Source: an uncultured Prevotellaceae bacterium (GTDB lineage: Bacteria; Bacteroidota; Bacteroidia; Bacteroidales; Bacteroidaceae). From it: a stretch of 64,000 nt of DNA. The notes beneath the pieces were generated by a model. It was given only the letters and a program-made list of their open reading frames with translations. It searched no databases and had not been told where the DNA came from. The stretch lies in the NCBI GenBank assembly GCA_902776545.1, contig CACYQO010000015.1, positions 25,019 to 89,018 on the forward strand, in the 5' to 3' direction. Below are positions 33,200 through 43,249 of the stretch, piece after piece. How positions within the stretch are numbered: position 1 is the stretch's first letter; each line of letters begins with the position of its first letter. The position numbers were made by a program, and so were the translations under genes.

Positions 33200-34303
33200 T
33201 TATTCTGATTTTGTGATGACAAGATACTCCGTTTTGCTCCAGAATGAATTTATATCCTTAATCACTAATATTTTTGTTTTATTAATAATGCGAATATCAT
33301 AGCTATCAGCTGGAATGTCTGAAATTACATCAAAATCAGACTTCTCACTTCCAAGAAGAATGCTTTTATCTTTTCCACTCAAGAAAGCAAACAAATCTTT
33401 ATTGGGGTTGGAGGTTACTTTTAATCCACCAAACAACCCTCCAGAAGTAACAATTCCTTTTTCTTTGAGTTCATCTTCTGAACCAATAATAATATAGAAT
33501 GTTTTGTTTGCTATTTTTTTCCCGTCTGAACCCTTCTCAGGATCATCTTCATGACCATCTTCATGACCATCTTCATGACCACCTCCTGGGGGTAATTCAC
33601 CTAATTTCTTATTTATCTTTTCTATTTCGTGGGTACATTTGTCTATGGACTCTTTTAATTCTTTCAGCATTTTTTTGCTTGTGTTTATTTCAGTTGTCAG
33701 AGAACTCAACTTAATATTTAGTTCACTAATATAATTTTCGATTTTCGTCTTTTCTTTGTAATAATCTCCAGAGAGTATTTTGTCGTATTTTGAAACATAG
33801 TCTTTCAAACTCTCAATTTTATCTTTCAACTCTTTTTGTTCCTTTGTAAGAGCGTCGATTTTTGCTCTTACATCATCGTATTTATTATTAAGAATGTTGA
33901 CATATGTATTATGCTCGTCAATCCAATTTGTTAGATTAATCTGGTTATTTTTTGTATTCTTGATAGTGTTATTGTGATTCGAAATTGTCTGATTATAATT
34001 ATTGACAAGTTTATTGACAGAATTGAACTCCTCTTGTATGTTGATATTTGTGGAACTGATGTTCGTGATGTCGTTATTACATATTCCTATTTGTGTAATA
34101 CAGACACCAATAAACTCAGCTGCATTTTTGGGCTTTTCTTTATCCAGCTCGTCAATATACTTTTGACGGTCACAACTTGTCAATGGGTTTAAAAAAACAT
34201 CTAACATTCTATCTGCAATACTCCCCTTACAATCTTCAAGCACGCTAATGATTATGCCTAACACAACCATAAACCCAACAATCTTATATACAATCTTTTC
34301 CAT
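33200..34303 (-). CDS. Membrane-anchored coiled-coil protein
   Basis: 367 residues. One N-terminal hydrophobic helix (about 5-22, VYKIVGFMVVLGIIISVL) is followed by a long coiled coil (about 85-240, rich in I/L/K/E/N heptads such as LTKEQKELKDKIESLKDYV). A short acidic repeat GHEDGHEDGHEDD is encoded by three tandem 12-base units (33548-33583). A globular beta-rich C-terminus of about 100 residues follows (TFYIIIGSEDELKEKG). The layout suggests a scaffold or sensor in the inner membrane. It lies 10 bp after the PP2C gene in the same operon. Family not recognised. Confidence 0.72.
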   Translation of the reverse strand: MEKIVYKIVGFMVVLGIIISVLEDCKGSIADRMLDVFLNPLTSCDRQKYIDELDKEKPKNAAEFIGVCITQIGICNNDITNISSTNINIQEEFNSVNKLVNNYNQTISNHNNTIKNTKNNQINLTNWIDEHNTYVNILNNKYDDVRAKIDALTKEQKELKDKIESLKDYVSKYDKILSGDYYKEKTKIENYISELNIKLSSLTTEINTSKKMLKELKESIDKCTHEIEKINKKLGELPPGGGHEDGHEDGHEDDPEKGSDGKKIANKTFYIIIGSEDELKEKGIVTSGGLFGGLKVTSNPNKDLFAFLSGKDKSILLGSEKSDFDVISDIPADSYDIRIINKTKILVIKDINSFWSKTEYLVITKSE

Positions 34304-34313
34304 ATTAGTAACA

Positions 34314-35066
34314 TTATTTTATTGTTATGACAATAGCACTTATATTATCGTGACCACCTTTTGCTTTAGCTGCATTAACGAGGGAAGAAGCACTGCTAAA
34401 TTTTCTCAGATGTGCTTCAATCTCTTCTTCACTCAGTTCGTCATACAAGCCATCGCTACATAAAAGGAACATGTCGTTCTCGAATACCTTGCCTGTTAAT
34501 TCTGTGACATCGGCGAAGGCTGAATCCCCTCCTCCTCCGAGGCAATTGTAAATCATGTTGGAAGGAAGGGTGTAGTCATTGTTCTTATTCTGTACAGAAT
34601 GATCTGTTGTGAGTTGATACAAAATACCGTTGCGCATTCTATAAGCCCTGCTATCACCTGCATTTACAAGATAAATTCGGTTTTCATATGTCAGCAATGA
34701 AACCAAAGTTGTTCCCATTCCATTGCATGCAGAGTTGGCATAGCCATGCTTTGTAAGGACTCTGTGAATTTCTTTTATTTCATTGTCTAATTTGAACCTG
34801 AAATCATTGTCAATTAAATTTCCAGATAGATTCACAATGAAATCATCGAAATGATTAAGTGCCATCTCGCTGGCTATTTCACCAGCATTATGACCACCCA
34901 TACCGTCAGCAACTGCTGCAACAAATCGACCATTATTCTGTATAACGGTTGAGAAGTCATCGCTGCTATTTCGATATTTTTCACCTGATATGAGAATCAT
35001 ATCCTCATTGATTGTCCGGAAGCAACCAATGTCGCATGCTAAAGATATCTGTAATTCATATTCCAT
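34314..35066 (-). CDS. PP2C-family Ser/Thr protein phosphatase
   Basis: 250 residues with all PP2C metal-site motifs: RTINEDM (residues near 18-24), VADGMGGHNAGE, GMGTTLV, GDSRAYRM, LCSDGLYDEL and GGHDNISAIVI. It should remove phosphate from Ser/Thr residues in the cytoplasm. Placed 1 bp after the FHA gene and in the same transcript as the kinase, it is the obvious antagonist of that kinase, resetting phospho-marks read by the FHA domain. No membrane segment is present. Confidence 0.93.
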   Translation of the reverse strand: MEYELQISLACDIGCFRTINEDMILISGEKYRNSSDDFSTVIQNNGRFVAAVADGMGGHNAGEIASEMALNHFDDFIVNLSGNLIDNDFRFKLDNEIKEIHRVLTKHGYANSACNGMGTTLVSLLTYENRIYLVNAGDSRAYRMRNGILYQLTTDHSVQNKNNDYTLPSNMIYNCLGGGGDSAFADVTELTGKVFENDMFLLCSDGLYDELSEEEIEAHLRKFSSASSLVNAAKAKGGHDNISAIVITIK

Positions 35067-35067
35067 A

Positions 35068-35556
35068 CTATTCTGACACTAAAAATTCAACATCAGCAAA
35101 CTTTAAGATATCATTAACATTGATAGGAGTCGGTTTGTTTTTTTCAAGTTTCTCTCCATTGAGATACGTTCCGAAACTTGATCCTAAATCCATAATTTGC
35201 CATATCCCTTCAACACATAATAATTGAGCATGATTACCAGATACAGAATGAAACTGCTGGAATGTATTACCATAATTCCCACGTCTACCTATTATGGCTT
35301 CATGGCTTAAGCCAAGACGTATGTTAGCAGACATACATACAAGATGACCAGGTACATGTTTGCTGTTTGGGTTTGATGCAGGTTCACCAGCATTTATTTC
35401 TTCGGTGGGATGTCCACATTTAGCGCATCTTTTAGACTTAGCAAAAGCTCCACAGGATGGACAATAACGGAGTTTTTCTCCGCAAACATCGCAATAGACA
35501 CTATCTTCGGGGATTGGAGTCTTGCAATATGGGCATTGTTTCAAATTTAATTTCAT
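35068..35556 (-). CDS. Zinc-ribbon and FHA-domain protein
   Basis: 162 residues. The N-terminus carries two short zinc ribbons (CPYCKTPIPEDSVYCDVCG and CPSCGAFAKSKRCAKCG) and residues about 75-160 form an FHA domain with GRRGNYGN, HSVSGNHAQL and DLGSSFGTYLNG. FHA domains bind phosphothreonine peptides. It overlaps the AAA+ gene by 4 bp and precedes the PP2C gene, so it probably reads phosphothreonines made by the operon's kinase, for example the T[IV]RP motifs at the kinase N-terminus. Confidence 0.92.
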   Translation of the reverse strand: MKLNLKQCPYCKTPIPEDSVYCDVCGEKLRYCPSCGAFAKSKRCAKCGHPTEEINAGEPASNPNSKHVPGHLVCMSANIRLGLSHEAIIGRRGNYGNTFQQFHSVSGNHAQLLCVEGIWQIMDLGSSFGTYLNGEKLEKNKPTPINVNDILKFADVEFLVSE

Positions 35557-38500
35557 TGTGCATTTATTATATCTTTTACCGTCAATTCTGTAAGAAGATT
35601 TTTGTCCAAATCAGGGTCGTCGAGATTAAATTCCGCAACACGATTGCTATGTGCTGTCTGTACATCCTCAAAGAAGTTACCAACCGTTCGTGCATTGCCA
35701 AAATGCATATCTCGATTATTATATATGGATGTAAAATAGTCAAACACGGCCGACCGGGCATCGTCGGTCAGCTTATACGGAGAACGTTTAACCTTGTTTA
35801 TGAATATCTCGGTGAGTTCTTCAGGAGTATAGTCCTCGAAAGTTATAGTCTTGGTAAACCTACTGCTAAGTCCTGGATTGCTATGTAAGAAATCATTCAT
35901 ATTTGAACTATATCCAGCCACGATACATACAAATTTTTCTTTATAGGTTAGTAGCAATGTAAGTAAAGTGTTAAGCGCTTCCATTCCAAAAGAGTCATTG
36001 GGACCTTGAACCAATGTGTATGCTTCATCGATAAATAGTACTCCACCTAAAGCACTCTGTACAACTTGCTTTACCTTTGGAGCCGTCTGTCCCGCATAAC
36101 CTGCTACAAGGTCTTCGCGTTTTACCTCCACGAGTGTGTTTGTTGACAAAAGACCCATTGAGAATAAAACGTTGGCCATCATCCTTGCAATAGTGGTCTT
36201 TCCAGTTCCCGGATTTCCCATAAACACATAATGGTCTAAGGCCTTGTCTATTGGACGGCCCTCCAAATCTGCAATTTTCTTTTTTAGGTTAATGGTGTTC
36301 ACCATATTCCTCAATTCGGTCTTCACTCCATGAAGTCCCACAAAACCGTCAAGATTGGCGAGTATAGAAGTCGGATCAACTTTTTCTGGTCTTTCCACTG
36401 GAATATCCTCTGCCTCAATTGTTAGAAATGATTGATTATCAATTTCCTGTCCAGAACTCTTCATTTCATGCAGTCTTATAGACTGACGCTCTACAACACT
36501 ATTGAGAAGTTTGTCTATTTCACCAGCATTGCCAAAAGTTTCGCTTTTGGTATTTACCATTTGCTCAATCTTTATTTTTAACCATCTTTCTGCGTCATCA
36601 GTGAGTATTAAGTTCTGCTTTTTTGCCTTAAGCATAAAAATCTGATAGAGTTCCTCGGCAGTATAATCATTGATGTTAAGGAAAGCTCTAAAGCGGCGTC
36701 TGAATCCCGGATTGGCTTTGTCTACAAAAGCATTCATTTCTTTAGGATATCCCGCCATTACTAGCACAAATTTTCCTGCGTCGTTGAGCATTCGGGTAAT
36801 GAGAGCTCCGATGGCTTCCTTTCCTGTCTGGTCACCCTTTCCATTGGCATCAATATTCATTAGCATATAGGCCTCGTCAATAAATAGAATTCCTCCCATA
36901 GCTTCGTCTACAGCGTCATTCATAAGTTTTGCCGTCTCGTTAACATATGAGCTCTTAAGATCCTTCGCTTCTTTTTCTATAACCTTGTCAGATGGTAATA
37001 GACCTATGGCGTGGAAGATGCTACCAAGCAGCTTGGCAACAGTCGTTTTTCCTGTGCCGGGATTACCCGTAATTACGATGTGCTGGGAACTGTTTTTGGG
37101 ATCGAAAAGTCCACGTTCTATTCTTTCACGTTCTATTTCTAAAGAAATTCTCAGTTTCTTTACCGCCTCCTTCACTTCTGCCATGCCAATCAGTTCGTCA
37201 AGATGAGCCATGGCTTCATCGATAGTCAATTCACTTGAACGGTCGCCCTCAATATCTTCTTTCGTGAAAACTCGCCTCAGATTAGTTATGTCAAACCCTT
37301 GTGACCTTAACTCTTCTATGCGAGTGTTATGTCTTTCGATGGCACTTTCGAAGACATTCCTGACGGTACGTGCATTGGCAAAATCTTTTCCCTTCTGATT
37401 ATATATCGACTTAAAAAAAGACAGCAAATGCGGTTCATAGGCAGTTTCTACCATATATGGATGTGAACTTGCAGAGCACATGTTATTGAATATCTGGGTC
37501 AGTTCTTCTGGCTCGTAGTCTCGGAAGTTGATTGTCTTGTTGAATCTAGATTTCAGACCTGGATTCGAATCTACAAAACGTCTCATCTCGTTAGTATATC
37601 CTGCGGCTATGACAACGAATTTACCTCGATTATCCTCCATCAGTTTAAGTAGCGTGTCTACAGCCTCTTTGCCGAAACTGTCATTATTATCCTTCACCAA
37701 TGTATAGGCCTCATCTATAAACAGAATACCACCCAAGGCTTTTTGAACAATTTTGGTCACATTCTTTGCAGTTTCACCCACATAAGATGAAACCATTTGC
37801 GACCTGTCAACCTCTACGATATGTCCGAGTGGTAGTGCCTCCAAGGCAGTGAGAACGTTGGAAAGCACTCTGGCAATTGTTGTCTTACCAGTGCCAGGAT
37901 TGCCAAGGAAAAGATAATGATTTTTAAGCGTAAAACCTTCACCGTCTTCGGCCGCGACTTCAATACTATCGCCTATGCTTTTAATTTCTTTCCTGATTTC
38001 ATCTATACCTACATATTTGTCAAGTTCAGAAATAGCCTCTTTATATGTTTTCTTAACATACTCCTTACCTTCAATATCTTCAGACTTAATAATCGTTGTC
38101 ATCGCATCTCGTGCTTGTGATTTGTCAAAAATTTTATCAACAATTTTCAAAACGTATTTACCATTCTGTTCAAGATGCTTATCTTTATCAATAACCATTT
38201 GCTTGTAAATACGCCTCAATTTCTCAACAGCCGCAGCCTCAACCATCATGGAATATGTCTGTGAAAGGAAATAAACAGTCAAGTTAACCAGTTCGTCAAC
38301 AGAATAATCCTCTAAGTCGATTCTTTGACGGAAATTAGCTGCTATATTGCTATTGTTGTGAAGATATGCCGAAATATCCCCGTTGTCGATTCCTGTAACA
38401 ACAATCATCATGTAATTTCCCTTACCCTCAACCATTGCCTTTACTTCATACAGACGTTCAAGTTCGGTAATGGCACTACCGTCCTTGGCATTGTGCGCTA

Positions 38501-38945
38501 ATCCTTGAAAGGCATCAACACATAACAATGCTCCGGATATTTCATCAAGGTGCTTGTCTGCTTCATTAAGATAACTTTGCAAAGAAGTTACCGCATTAAG
38601 AACGATGGGCTCTTCCTTTGTAAGAATACCATTTTCATACAATACCTTAGCGAGAGATTTAACAATAAGACTTTTGCCTGTACCGGAACTTCCAAATATT
38701 AGCAAATCGTTGTTCCTACTCCTTTTGATACCCCGAGCTATGTGGTTGAGATGAGTAGATATTATTGTTTTAGTGAGTTCTTTTAATGCTTTATGCCCAA
38801 TTATTTCAGGCATAATAGAATCTAATTCAGCTGAATTCTGAGCGGTATTTGTGGCCAAACGTGCACCACATCTTCTACAGAAAGATGCCAAATTGCGATT
38901 CTCCTTTCCGCATATATCGCATTTTTTACTCTGTTCCTGGCACAT
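35553..38945 (-). CDS. Four-module AAA+ ATPase (CbxX/SpoVK/EccA-like) with zinc ribbon
   Basis: 1130 residues. A zinc ribbon (CDICGKENRNLASFCRRCG) sits at 8-28. Module 0 has FGSSGTGKS near residue 85, but its Walker B (LLCVDAFQG) lacks the catalytic Glu. Three CbxX-type modules follow, with Walker A at about residues 350 (GNPGTGKTTIA), 632 (GNPGTGKTTVA) and 915 (GNPGTGKTTIA), each with a LFIDEAY Walker B. CbxX-type ATPases remodel protein complexes: EccA in type VII secretion, CbbX on Rubisco. Here it may handle the phospho-complex or move the peptide. It overlaps the kinase gene by 20 bp. Confidence 0.9.
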   Translation of the reverse strand: MCQEQSKKCDICGKENRNLASFCRRCGARLATNTAQNSAELDSIMPEIIGHKALKELTKTIISTHLNHIARGIKRSRNNDLLIFGSSGTGKSLIVKSLAKVLYENGILTKEEPIVLNAVTSLQSYLNEADKHLDEISGALLCVDAFQGLAHNAKDGSAITELERLYEVKAMVEGKGNYMMIVVTGIDNGDISAYLHNNSNIAANFRQRIDLEDYSVDELVNLTVYFLSQTYSMMVEAAAVEKLRRIYKQMVIDKDKHLEQNGKYVLKIVDKIFDKSQARDAMTTIIKSEDIEGKEYVKKTYKEAISELDKYVGIDEIRKEIKSIGDSIEVAAEDGEGFTLKNHYLFLGNPGTGKTTIARVLSNVLTALEALPLGHIVEVDRSQMVSSYVGETAKNVTKIVQKALGGILFIDEAYTLVKDNNDSFGKEAVDTLLKLMEDNRGKFVVIAAGYTNEMRRFVDSNPGLKSRFNKTINFRDYEPEELTQIFNNMCSASSHPYMVETAYEPHLLSFFKSIYNQKGKDFANARTVRNVFESAIERHNTRIEELRSQGFDITNLRRVFTKEDIEGDRSSELTIDEAMAHLDELIGMAEVKEAVKKLRISLEIERERIERGLFDPKNSSQHIVITGNPGTGKTTVAKLLGSIFHAIGLLPSDKVIEKEAKDLKSSYVNETAKLMNDAVDEAMGGILFIDEAYMLMNIDANGKGDQTGKEAIGALITRMLNDAGKFVLVMAGYPKEMNAFVDKANPGFRRRFRAFLNINDYTAEELYQIFMLKAKKQNLILTDDAERWLKIKIEQMVNTKSETFGNAGEIDKLLNSVVERQSIRLHEMKSSGQEIDNQSFLTIEAEDIPVERPEKVDPTSILANLDGFVGLHGVKTELRNMVNTINLKKKIADLEGRPIDKALDHYVFMGNPGTGKTTIARMMANVLFSMGLLSTNTLVEVKREDLVAGYAGQTAPKVKQVVQSALGGVLFIDEAYTLVQGPNDSFGMEALNTLLTLLLTYKEKFVCIVAGYSSNMNDFLHSNPGLSSRFTKTITFEDYTPEELTEIFINKVKRSPYKLTDDARSAVFDYFTSIYNNRDMHFGNARTVGNFFEDVQTAHSNRVAEFNLDDPDLDKNLLTELTVKDIINAQ

Positions 38946-41900
38946 ATTCTAAATCAATATAATTTTCCTGATTGTTTATAGTAATAACTCCTGCTAATTT
39001 GTTGTCTACTAAATTCAATGCGCCTGATACTTTTTCAGAACCATTAATCTTCAAATCTTCCAGTAGTCCTCTTTTAACGTGGTAATACCCTATAAATTCT
39101 CTTTTTAAACCACTTTGTTCTATAATCATCTTGGCGATATAGCGTTTTTCCATTGTCTCAAACCTAACAAGAGCTGGCTCATTATTAATTGTGCCAGACC
39201 AGGATCCATATAGGCCATTGCTGAAATCTGGCTTAGAGTCTAACCCGTAGGATGATAACTTCTCTGTTACGTTGCTATTGTTGACTATAGATTTGATAGG
39301 ACCAATATTCATAAAATACAAAATGCTCAAGACGGTAATAATGCCGACTGGAACGGCTCGTCTCCACATTGTTTTATTTATCTGACTTAAATATGTACTG
39401 TAATTGTTGGTTTCATCTCCAATACTGGAATCAAAGCCATTATAGTTGGGATGATAGGCTTCATGCAAGGGTTCTAACTCCAAATGTTCAAAGTCCGGAT
39501 GTAACAACTCGTCGTTCTCTTTTTCCTTTAACTTTATCCCTATACATCTTGTGTAAAAATACATTCCCAAAGCTGCAACTATCGCGGCAGCGGCATACGG
39601 GGTGATTGTCGAGGTGAACTTAGATAAATAAACTATTATATATGATATTATAGCTCCAACTATACATCCCCATATAATCTCCCCTATTATTTTTCCTGCA
39701 AAGCCAGTCATAAAGCAGAAAACTATTGTAAGAATCACAGCTACAGGTGTAAACACCGAATCAAAACGCAGGGAACCAAACTCCGGTCTCCAAACGAAAG
39801 CTAAAAGCAGAGCTGCTACGCATAAAGGGATAAGTGTTATTAAGGAAACGACAAGTCTGCCCTTTTTAACAATTGACAATGTAGAACGAAGCTTCATTGC
39901 TCGTGATTCGACAATTTGCTTAGAGGAGTTATAGCGTCCAATCTCTGGTGAGCTAAACCCTTGAGAGGACAAAAATTCCATATACTCCGCAGTTTTTCTT
40001 TCGTATGTGTATTTGATATTTTTGTCTAAATTTGGATCTTCCTGATAAAAAACAGAAACCCAGGCCTCAACTGGGTGGTATGGATTGGCCTTGGCATCAT
40101 TAAGGTCAGCAGAAGAAACAGTGGAAAGTTCCGATGGATTATCTATGGTCTTTCCACTTTTAAAAGTATAAGAAGCCTTTCCGTTCATTCCCTTTACTAT
40201 TTTGAACAAACCTATGAGGTCATTATATGGGCCTGCTTTTTTCGTATTGTCTTCTGATTTCAAATCTAGACAATACTTTATCCATTTAATCTTTTCTGCG
40301 TATTTTGCCCCCTTTGATTCCAGGAAATGGTATATCGACGGCTTCTGTCCCTGACTAATTTCATATAGTTCTTGGATAATGCCAGCATCCCATCCATTTT
40401 CATCAGTTTTATTGATTACACTTGTGAGGCACTTATTTATTAACTGTGCTAATTTTTCGATAGTAATCAAATAGTTAGGTGATGTCTTATCGAGTATAAA
40501 ATAGAGCCCAACTGCCGGATTAAGCCTGTAGAGAACTCCATAACTATTATTAATATCACCCTGACGTTTAATCAGAGGTTGAATGGCTGCAGCAGTTATC
40601 GTGTTTCTCTGGCTAATCCATAACAGGAATGCATTACTGACAATATCTGAAAGAGAACGGTCTGAAGCTGCATATTCAGAAACCCAGTTTAAAATCTCAT
40701 CCCCTGAATCAAATACACCTTCTTGTCCGTCAACATCAGTCATACGCCACGGTAGGTTAGCATCCAGTTTATAGGCCAAATACAACAATCCAAGCCGCTT
40801 GTCATTAGCAAATTCTTTTCGGAAATCTACAACAGTAGATTCAAGTCCGTGGGTTTGTAGGAAAACGATGAGCCTGCTAGTGGGATTATTCGATAGTTGC
40901 ATTAAATATTTGTCGAAATTAGACAAGATACTCTTTGCTATTTCAGTTGATGTCTTACAGTTGTTTCCACAGATATCTATAAAAGGCATGGAAGGATGGA
41001 GTATGTAGCAGGCAGCATCTAACCCTGCAGTTGTATTCGTGGGATAGAGATCCTCTTTTATACGTTCCATTTCAATCGCCAATTCCGGACGGCCATTATC
41101 CTCAAGCCATCTGGTTACTCTTCCCTTATATAAATAGGAAATCGCCAACTGCTGATTATCAAACATGATTCTTGCCAATTCTTCTGGAGAATAGGCAATG
41201 AGATTCCTTTCTCCGCTGAAGATCACCTTAAATTGGTTTCTTGTTGGTGATTGAACTTCAGTCTTAAACGGATTTTCGCCTGTAAGCCACTTTTGCACTT
41301 CATCATAGCCTGCACGTTTTGTTGGGTTTGGTTCTATAAGAGCCTTTACCAACGATTGAAGGCGTGGCGGCATGTCACCAGGAATAGGCATATTTCCATA
41401 GGCTTTCAATGTGGCAAGCTGTAGTTCATTTTCTTTCTCGAAATGCGTAAATTGGTCTCTGCCCATCCACAGGTAAATAATCGTAATCCCAAGAGAATAG
41501 AAGTCGCTTTTTGTACTGAATTTCGCTTTGCCATCTCCAGTGTTAAGATACACTTCTGGAGCTGCAAAAATTTTCGTGCGAGCCATATCTGCAACGCATT
41601 CTCCTTTTTTATCATGTTTAACTGCTATTCCGAAATCTCCCAAAAGAAGATTTTTCCGTCCTTTATCTTCAAAAACAAAATTACTTGGTTTTACATCTCT
41701 GTGAATGAATCCCAACTCATGACAAAAGTCTATAGCTTTAGCCATAAACTTTATTAAGTTGATTATTTCCGATTCTTTCTTCCGTACATCAATAGTATCA
41801 AGATTATCGCCATTATAATACTCGATTAGCTCAAAGTACCGATCTTCAAAAGTTCCGTGTGAAAGTTCTTTGAATAACGTGCTTGCCCCATTTGCTTGTT

Positions 41901-42381
41901 TAACTATGTCAAGAATAGTTGTGTCTGGGGTGGAGCCTTTATAATATAACTTCAGCACATGCTCCACCTTAGACGGGTCTTTTACTAGGAATACTTGTGC
42001 TTCTCCCGAGGTTAGAGATAAAGGCTTTATAACTCTATATTCAATACCATTTATTGTATATGAATCCCGAGGTTGATACATGCTTGTATCAATTTTATCA
42101 TTCAAAGATGCTGTAGATGACATTTTATTGGGATCTATAGTTTTGTCATCTCCAGGACGAACAGTTTTTTCGGTGTCATCATTATTCAATTCCCCAGGTC
42201 TAATAGTCATACCAAAATTGGTTGGTCTAATAGTAGATGATTCACCATTAGGACGAATCGTTGAAGACATGTCCCCATTAGTCAAAGAACTAGGTCTGAC
42301 TGTTGAGGAGATATTGCCAGGACGTATTGTTGATGAAAAATCATCTGAATAAGTGTCGCTATTTGGTTTGATTGTTTGCAT
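38926..42381 (-). CDS. Transmembrane Ser/Thr protein kinase with T[IV]xP-repeat N-terminus
   Basis: 1151 residues. Residues 1-95 hold eight T[IV]xP motifs, mostly TIRP or TVRP, which look like phosphoacceptor sites. A protein kinase domain follows (about 112-372) with the ATP-site Lys in HVLKLYYKG, catalytic loop HRDVKPSNFVF and DFGIAV. The middle is a helical, unrecognised region. Hydrophobic helices lie at about 840-860, 875-920, 928-945 and 1010-1025, and a beta-rich domain of about 110 residues ends the protein. It is the likely driver of the phospho-signalling block, with PP2C, FHA and AAA+ proteins encoded next to it. Confidence 0.9.
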   Translation of the reverse strand: MQTIKPNSDTYSDDFSSTIRPGNISSTVRPSSLTNGDMSSTIRPNGESSTIRPTNFGMTIRPGELNNDDTEKTVRPGDDKTIDPNKMSSTASLNDKIDTSMYQPRDSYTINGIEYRVIKPLSLTSGEAQVFLVKDPSKVEHVLKLYYKGSTPDTTILDIVKQANGASTLFKELSHGTFEDRYFELIEYYNGDNLDTIDVRKKESEIINLIKFMAKAIDFCHELGFIHRDVKPSNFVFEDKGRKNLLLGDFGIAVKHDKKGECVADMARTKIFAAPEVYLNTGDGKAKFSTKSDFYSLGITIIYLWMGRDQFTHFEKENELQLATLKAYGNMPIPGDMPPRLQSLVKALIEPNPTKRAGYDEVQKWLTGENPFKTEVQSPTRNQFKVIFSGERNLIAYSPEELARIMFDNQQLAISYLYKGRVTRWLEDNGRPELAIEMERIKEDLYPTNTTAGLDAACYILHPSMPFIDICGNNCKTSTEIAKSILSNFDKYLMQLSNNPTSRLIVFLQTHGLESTVVDFRKEFANDKRLGLLYLAYKLDANLPWRMTDVDGQEGVFDSGDEILNWVSEYAASDRSLSDIVSNAFLLWISQRNTITAAAIQPLIKRQGDINNSYGVLYRLNPAVGLYFILDKTSPNYLITIEKLAQLINKCLTSVINKTDENGWDAGIIQELYEISQGQKPSIYHFLESKGAKYAEKIKWIKYCLDLKSEDNTKKAGPYNDLIGLFKIVKGMNGKASYTFKSGKTIDNPSELSTVSSADLNDAKANPYHPVEAWVSVFYQEDPNLDKNIKYTYERKTAEYMEFLSSQGFSSPEIGRYNSSKQIVESRAMKLRSTLSIVKKGRLVVSLITLIPLCVAALLLAFVWRPEFGSLRFDSVFTPVAVILTIVFCFMTGFAGKIIGEIIWGCIVGAIISYIIVYLSKFTSTITPYAAAAIVAALGMYFYTRCIGIKLKEKENDELLHPDFEHLELEPLHEAYHPNYNGFDSSIGDETNNYSTYLSQINKTMWRRAVPVGIITVLSILYFMNIGPIKSIVNNSNVTEKLSSYGLDSKPDFSNGLYGSWSGTINNEPALVRFETMEKRYIAKMIIEQSGLKREFIGYYHVKRGLLEDLKINGSEKVSGALNLVDNKLAGVITINNQENYIDLEYVPGTE

Positions 42382-42382
42382 A

Positions 42383-43249
42383 TTATTCGTAGGTTTTAAT
42401 TGTTATTTCTTTTTCTGTATAAAGCCAAGTTCCTCCTAACTCCGGGCGACTACATTCGCTTGGCGAACCATGACAGCATCCACACAAGTTACATACCCAT
42501 CCGATCTTCTCTTTCACTTTGCTCTTACGTATTACTGCGACTTTGCGGGCGGAGTAATAGTTTCGCTGCATCTGTGGAGTTTGTCCTGGATCAGGAACCA
42601 TTGATGATAATAAATCATTTAATTCTTCAATAGCTGATGAGAAATCTAAATTAGAAATGCTTGATGTTGTTAGTTTAATAGCCTTGTTGGATTCGACAAT
42701 ATGATTGACGGATTCTGCTTCTGATGTAGTAAATTCTTCTTTTGCTTGGATGTTTGGTGATATATGCAAATCACGATACTTTTCAAGTATTGCAGCAATC
42801 TCTGGAGATAATTGTTCTTCGCCATTTTCAGAAGATTTGCTTTCAAGAAATTCTTCGATTTTTTCTGCTAAAGCGGTAATACGTTGATATAATGGGTCTT
42901 TTTTAGCTTTTTCCAATTCATCCCTTCCTATGTCATCAACCGGTTCATTACATTTGGGACAGAAAGAACGAAAACTTAGTGTTCCACACGTAGGGCATAT
43001 TATTCCTTGGGCACTTCCTCCGCACTCTCCACAAAACAAATCATCGCTATCCATAGGCGCACCGCAGAAAGTACAATGATCATGATGAAGACGGTATCCA
43101 CAATGGGGACACAGTTCATAATTACCCTCAATAATCAGTTTGCAGTTAGGACATGTTGTTCCATTATGTCTAAGCATGTTATATTGTCCAGTAGCAAATC
43201 TTGACTCAGGTATTTTTAGTCTTTTGTTAGTTTTGAATTCTTTATCCAT
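42383..43249 (-). CDS. Multi-zinc-ribbon protein
   Basis: From the ATG at 43249 the protein has 288 residues. The N-terminal half carries at least three CxxC...CxxC ribbons (CPNC..CPHC, CTFC..CGEC, CPTC..CPKC). A central helical segment and a cysteine-rich C-terminus (VCNLCGCCHGSPSECS) follow. It is the first gene of the long minus-strand operon. Zinc ribbons recur in the FHA and AAA+ proteins of the same operon and may hold the complex together. The longer frame to 43330 lacks a conserved start. Specific role unknown. Confidence 0.8.
   Translation of the reverse strand: MDKEFKTNKRLKIPESRFATGQYNMLRHNGTTCPNCKLIIEGNYELCPHCGYRLHHDHCTFCGAPMDSDDLFCGECGGSAQGIICPTCGTLSFRSFCPKCNEPVDDIGRDELEKAKKDPLYQRITALAEKIEEFLESKSSENGEEQLSPEIAAILEKYRDLHISPNIQAKEEFTTSEAESVNHIVESNKAIKLTTSSISNLDFSSAIEELNDLLSSMVPDPGQTPQMQRNYYSARKVAVIRKSKVKEKIGWVCNLCGCCHGSPSECSRPELGGTWLYTEKEITIKTYE

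Noticed and set aside
20448-43249. Integrative element with integrase or transposase
   Set aside because: No integrase, relaxase or transposase is encoded in the window, so mobility of the island is inferred only from composition and position.
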